This document shows, piece by piece, positions 61,756 through 64,000 of a stretch of 64,000 bases of DNA. Source of the DNA: Prauserella isguenensis. Lineage in GTDB: Bacteria; Actinomycetota; Actinomycetes; Mycobacteriales; Pseudonocardiaceae. A model generated the notes under the pieces. It searched no databases. It was not told the DNA's origin and saw only the letters and a list, made by a program, of their open reading frames with translations. A program made the position numbers and the translations under genes. The stretch is taken from positions 91,918 through 155,917 of the forward strand of contig NZ_JACHWU010000006.1 in NCBI RefSeq assembly GCF_014191605.1, read 5' to 3'. How positions within the stretch are numbered: the first letter of the stretch is position 1; every line of letters begins with the position of its first letter.

Positions 61756-62175
61756 CCTGCCGCTCCTCACAGGTGCATAGGCACCATTCACATCGTTGGA
61801 AGGGATGGCCACCAGAGTAACGGGAATGCCTTCAAATCACGGAACGATCAGTATGTATTTTTACTCACTCCATCGGTTTGGGAATCGATTAAGTAGCGAA
61901 GGCAAAAAGCCGCCACAGAAGCGCGGACAGGATCTAGACAGCCTTAGATTGGTGACAGCCGACGTCCACAGCACCGCATCTGAACTGCCAAGATGCTGCC
62001 TCAAGAAAATGCCTAGTCGCATTCTTGCGCACACTACCGAAAACGGAAGCTGGCAACTAACTCCGATACTCCCGCATTGCTCGACACTTTCTCGGTGCAC
62101 CCCATGCCGTTCTTGTTTAGTGTTCTACCTCCTCCTGTCCGTGGGACGAGAAATGGGAAGATCGGTCAGTATTCG
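61756..62175. other. Divergent-free intergenic region upstream of pckG
   Basis: About 420 bases between the pckG start and the end of copy B. No gene is supported. It is less GC-rich than the surroundings; TATGTATTTTTACT near 61850 could be the pckG promoter area. The region could hold regulatory sites, but no inverted repeat stood out. Confidence 0.5.
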
Positions 62176-63096
62176 TCATGTGCCGGGATCATGCTTGAGC
62201 GCTTGCGCGGTCGCCCACGCGACGCTGTCAGTGAGCGCGAGGTCGGGCGCGGGCAGGCAGCGATCGGCCGGCGTCGCCATCACTAGGGCATGAGCGCAGG
62301 CCCCATAAACACCCACGTCCATCCGCGGATTCGCCGCGTCCACGACCGCCCGCAGCAATCCTGGAACGGCGACGATCGAGCAGGTGGGGTCGTTCGGGGC
62401 GACCACCACGCTCGGGCCGTCGATCCCTGAGTCGTGTGGGCTGCTGGCTCGATCCCGGACGTCAATGACAGCGTCGGCTCCCTGGATGGCTTGGGCGAGC
62501 GGAAGCACTGCGGCGTCGGCTTGTTTCCAGATGCCGATGTCGCGAATGCCGGCGGCCATCAGCAGTGGGCAGAGGTTGGGCATGGCATCGGCGCCCGCGA
62601 CCACTACGTAGCTGGTCGCTAGCTGGCGTCCAGCACGCATCAACGCGGTCAGCAACTCGGCCGTCAGTCCGATCGCGGTGGTGTCCTGATCGGTGATCAG
62701 CGGCGGCCCACCAGCCTCGGACAACGCGCGTTGGGCCACGAACCCTCGTTCGGGGTCCGTGTGTGCCAGATAAACGGCCCCGGTGTCAGCGGGAAGCGCC
62801 TGGAGAGAGCCGATGAGTTCGCGGTTACTCCGGGCGGTGACCGGCTGCGAAACGGCGTGGGGTCCACCGAGGTCCTTGATCAAGGCCGCGTAAGCGCGCA
62901 CCGTCGGTTGCACCCGTAGTCGAGGTGGCCTTTGGTGCCGCAGGCCACTGCCATCACTGACGATCACAACCTCGCCGCGTTCGGCTCGGTTGTGGTGTGC
63001 CGACCTGGCACGACCGATTGGTTCCGGTCCGGAGGGGCGCTGGCCGGGAATGGCCGGCTGACGCTTGGAGTACCCACCGGACGATAGCGATGTCAC
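62176..63096 (-). CDS. Malic-enzyme-like NAD(P)-binding protein without recognisable catalytic motifs, copy B
   Basis: A 306-residue relative of the protein at 58255. Shared segments in order: VIVSDGSGLRHQ, AVYLAHTDPERG (copy A: AVYLVHTDASRL), LITDQDTTAIGLTAELLTAL, YVVVAGADAMPNLCPLLMAA, DADAVIDVRD-type and AVPGLLRAVVDA. It retains a lysine near the first helix (ALIKDLGG) that copy A lacks. An extra 40-residue N-terminal tail has no counterpart in copy A. The GTG at 63096 overlaps the stop of the ArsR-type gene (GTGA), so the two are co-translated. Likely fold as malic enzyme C-terminal domain; function unknown. Confidence 0.65.
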   Translation of the reverse strand: MTSLSSGGYSKRQPAIPGQRPSGPEPIGRARSAHHNRAERGEVVIVSDGSGLRHQRPPRLRVQPTVRAYAALIKDLGGPHAVSQPVTARSNRELIGSLQALPADTGAVYLAHTDPERGFVAQRALSEAGGPPLITDQDTTAIGLTAELLTALMRAGRQLATSYVVVAGADAMPNLCPLLMAAGIRDIGIWKQADAAVLPLAQAIQGADAVIDVRDRASSPHDSGIDGPSVVVAPNDPTCSIVAVPGLLRAVVDAANPRMDVGVYGACAHALVMATPADRCLPAPDLALTDSVAWATAQALKHDPGT

Positions 63097-63428
63097 GATG
63101 CTGTCTCCATGCGCAGTTCGGCCAGCAGCTTTCCTTGCCCTACCGCGTGCTGGGTCAAGACGAGGCGTGCCGCGCGCAACAAGTCACCGACATCGGTGGT
63201 GCTCAGCGAGTATTCGACCGTGTTGCCGTCTCGACGTGCCGACACCACGCCGGTTCCGCGCAGAACGGCCAACTGCTGCGACAGCTTGGCCGATCCCATC
63301 GGAAGCTCTGTCAACAGCTCGTGCACCGCCTTGGGGCCGTCCAGTAGCAGCTCCAGGACACGGATGCGCACCGGATGTCCCAGCGTACGAAAGAGCTGGG
63401 CCTTGACCTGATACAGCGGCACGGTCAT
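63093..63428 (-). CDS. ArsR-family winged-helix regulator without cysteines
   Basis: A 111-residue ArsR-type regulator. The core is VKAQLFRTLGHPVRIRVLEL, then AVHELLTELPMGSAKLSQQL, AVLRGTGVVSARRDGNTVEY and a C-terminal helix. It contains no cysteine at all, so it is not a thiol-based metal sensor. Regulators of this subtype often stand beside SulP anion transporters in actinobacteria (from memory, not checked here). It overlaps both neighbours by four bases and probably represses its own operon and perhaps pckG or the carbonic anhydrase unit. Confidence 0.85.
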   Translation of the reverse strand: MTVPLYQVKAQLFRTLGHPVRIRVLELLLDGPKAVHELLTELPMGSAKLSQQLAVLRGTGVVSARRDGNTVEYSLSTTDVGDLLRAARLVLTQHAVGQGKLLAELRMETAS

Positions 63429-63634
63429 CGGACGCTCCTGGTCGCGGTCGCCAGGACGACGGAAGGTACCCACTCTGTGGTGTCCACTCCGTGACTGGTG
63501 GCACAGTCGACCAAGTCCAGGAGCCGGGCGCTGTGCAGGTGGACCTCGTGCTCGTGGCCGGCTTTCTCGGCCTGCTCCAGCCCGTGCTGGGCAGCGTCGA
63601 TGCGGTCCCGCAGGACCGTCAGAAACTCGTTCAT
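63425..63634 (-). CDS. Small helical protein, first gene of the ArsR operon
   Basis: A 69-residue protein with the helix FLTVLRDRIDAAQHGLEQAE and a histidine-rich segment GHEHEVHLHSARLLDLVDCA. It has no membrane segment. Its stop overlaps the start of the ArsR-type regulator as ATGA, supporting translation. The histidines could bind zinc, which would be notable beside a carbonic anhydrase, but this is speculation. Confidence 0.6.
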   Translation of the reverse strand: MNEFLTVLRDRIDAAQHGLEQAEKAGHEHEVHLHSARLLDLVDCATSHGVDTTEWVPSVVLATATRSVR

Positions 63635-63687
63635 CGCCCCGCCTCTTCCTGCCGTCACAAATCCGCCACGCAGCATGCCTCAATGAT

Positions 63688-63718
63688 GTATGCAGTTAAA
63701 GAGTTTTGCAAGTATGCA
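63688..63718. promoter_or_regulatory. Promoter region with GTATGCA direct repeats
   Basis: GTATGCA occurs at 63688-63694 and 63712-63718, with an AT-rich stretch (GTTAAAGAGTTTTGCAAG) between them, about 55 bases upstream of the small helical gene. The AT-rich core is the likely promoter, and the repeats may be the binding site of the ArsR-type regulator. Confidence 0.5.
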
Positions 63719-63916
63719 CTTATGTGAAGTGGAAGATGCCTACCTCGGCGCGATGGTTGGGTGTCGGATGCTTCGCTCTCTGCACGACGGCGACCTGGCT
63801 CACCTCAGTCCGACTCGCTGGTGAGCCACCAGCGAGGTAGCCCGCCGGCAGGCAGACCGAACCAGGTTGTGGGTCATGGACCAGCCCAGACTCCTCGGAT
63901 GAGGCCTAGGTGCTGT

Positions 63917-64000
63917 TTAGGAATTGATCTTGGTGAGGTCGGCGAGCCAGATGTTGATGGCGGCGATGTGCAGGGTGGCTTCGTAGCGGACGGCGAGTTT
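63917..64000 (-). mobile_element. IS5-like transposase C-terminus (continues beyond window)
   Basis: Read on the minus strand from the window edge to the stop at 63917: KLAVRYEATLHIAAINIWLA then DLTKINS. The RY-E-x-x-x-x-x-A-A-I-x-x-WL pattern is the end of IS5-family transposases found widely in actinobacteria. Only 27 residues are visible. It forms the right boundary of the carbonic anhydrase/pckG region. Confidence 0.75.

Noticed and set aside
60316..61896. 526-codon plus-strand frame
   Set aside because: Antisense of pckG, which is certain. The composition is dominated by Arg, Val and Gly without motifs.
1..64000. tRNA or rRNA genes and an integrase attachment site
   Set aside because: Looked for near the integrative-element remnants and intergenic regions; no cloverleaf-like or rRNA-like stretch was recognised by eye.

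Overview
The window is high-GC DNA with dense, often overlapping genes (frequent ATGA stop/start overlaps, many GTG starts). The markers point to Actinomycetota, most likely the Pseudonocardiaceae: a mycothiol-type arsenate reductase, DUF5313, DUF2637 and GTP-dependent PEP carboxykinase. No rRNA, tRNA or CRISPR array was seen. The family assignment is inference from gene content.

Layout. (a) 1-4.1 kb: 3' end of a PPOX flavoprotein gene, a divergent TetR/MFS efflux pair, and a decayed cytochrome P450-ferredoxin pair, with three blocks of one 21-bp tandem repeat. (b) 4.1-10.4 kb: arsenic island (ArsR, Acr3 pump, ArsC, three related flavoproteins of which one has lost its N-terminus, and an ArsR-acetyltransferase fusion resembling ArsN). 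(c) 10.5-13.4 kb: MerR regulator, SulP anion transporter, spermidine-synthase-like protein. (d) 13.7-16.8 kb: copper module (CueP-like lipoprotein, CopB-type ATPase) with a CsoR-like operator between them. (e) 16.8-20.1 kb: low-complexity module with a nine-fold 11-residue repeat protein and two genes resembling gas-vesicle accessory genes gvpY and gvpZ, without a gas-vesicle structural gene. (f) 20.1-22.2 kb: PPOX protein and remains of a branched-chain amino acid ABC transporter. (g) 22.2-30.9 kb: maltooligosaccharide regulon (LacI regulator, GH13 glucosidase, MalGFE transporter, secreted alpha-amylase, ATPase) with two matching operator sequences. (h) 31-33.9 kb: three tiny coupled genes, an XRE-like regulator and a HAD hydrolase. 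(i) 34-38.8 kb: J-domain protein, Hsp20 with a HAIR-like operator, a second copy of the PPOX gene, unknown membrane proteins, PadR. (j) 39-51.5 kb: DUF305 and LVIVD secreted proteins, PepSY membrane protein, a DHQD-SDH fusion with altered catalytic residues next to an acyl-CoA dehydrogenase and an MFS transporter, ChrB-like protein, desaturase-reductase-ferredoxin fusion, PucR-type regulator. (k) 51.6-57.4 kb: mobile-element debris (two copies of an HTH gene, one still followed by DUF2637, ManA-like pseudogene, IS110 and IS3 remnants) around a TetR/hydrolase pair. (l) 57.5-63.7 kb: a carbonic anhydrase, two divergent malic-enzyme-like proteins flanking PEP carboxykinase, DUF5313, a cysteine-free ArsR-type regulator and a 69-aa protein. 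The window closes in an IS5-like transposase end.

The strongest candidate for an undescribed system is region (l). It joins bicarbonate supply and PEP/oxaloacetate conversion with paired proteins that keep the malic enzyme fold signature but have lost recognisable catalytic motifs. Next in interest are the apparently catalytically altered shikimate-pathway fusion in (j), the gvpY/gvpZ-like module in (e) and the ArsR-ArsN fusion with three stacked operators in (b). Several transport and redox genes carry frameshifts. Each could be real decay or a sequencing error.
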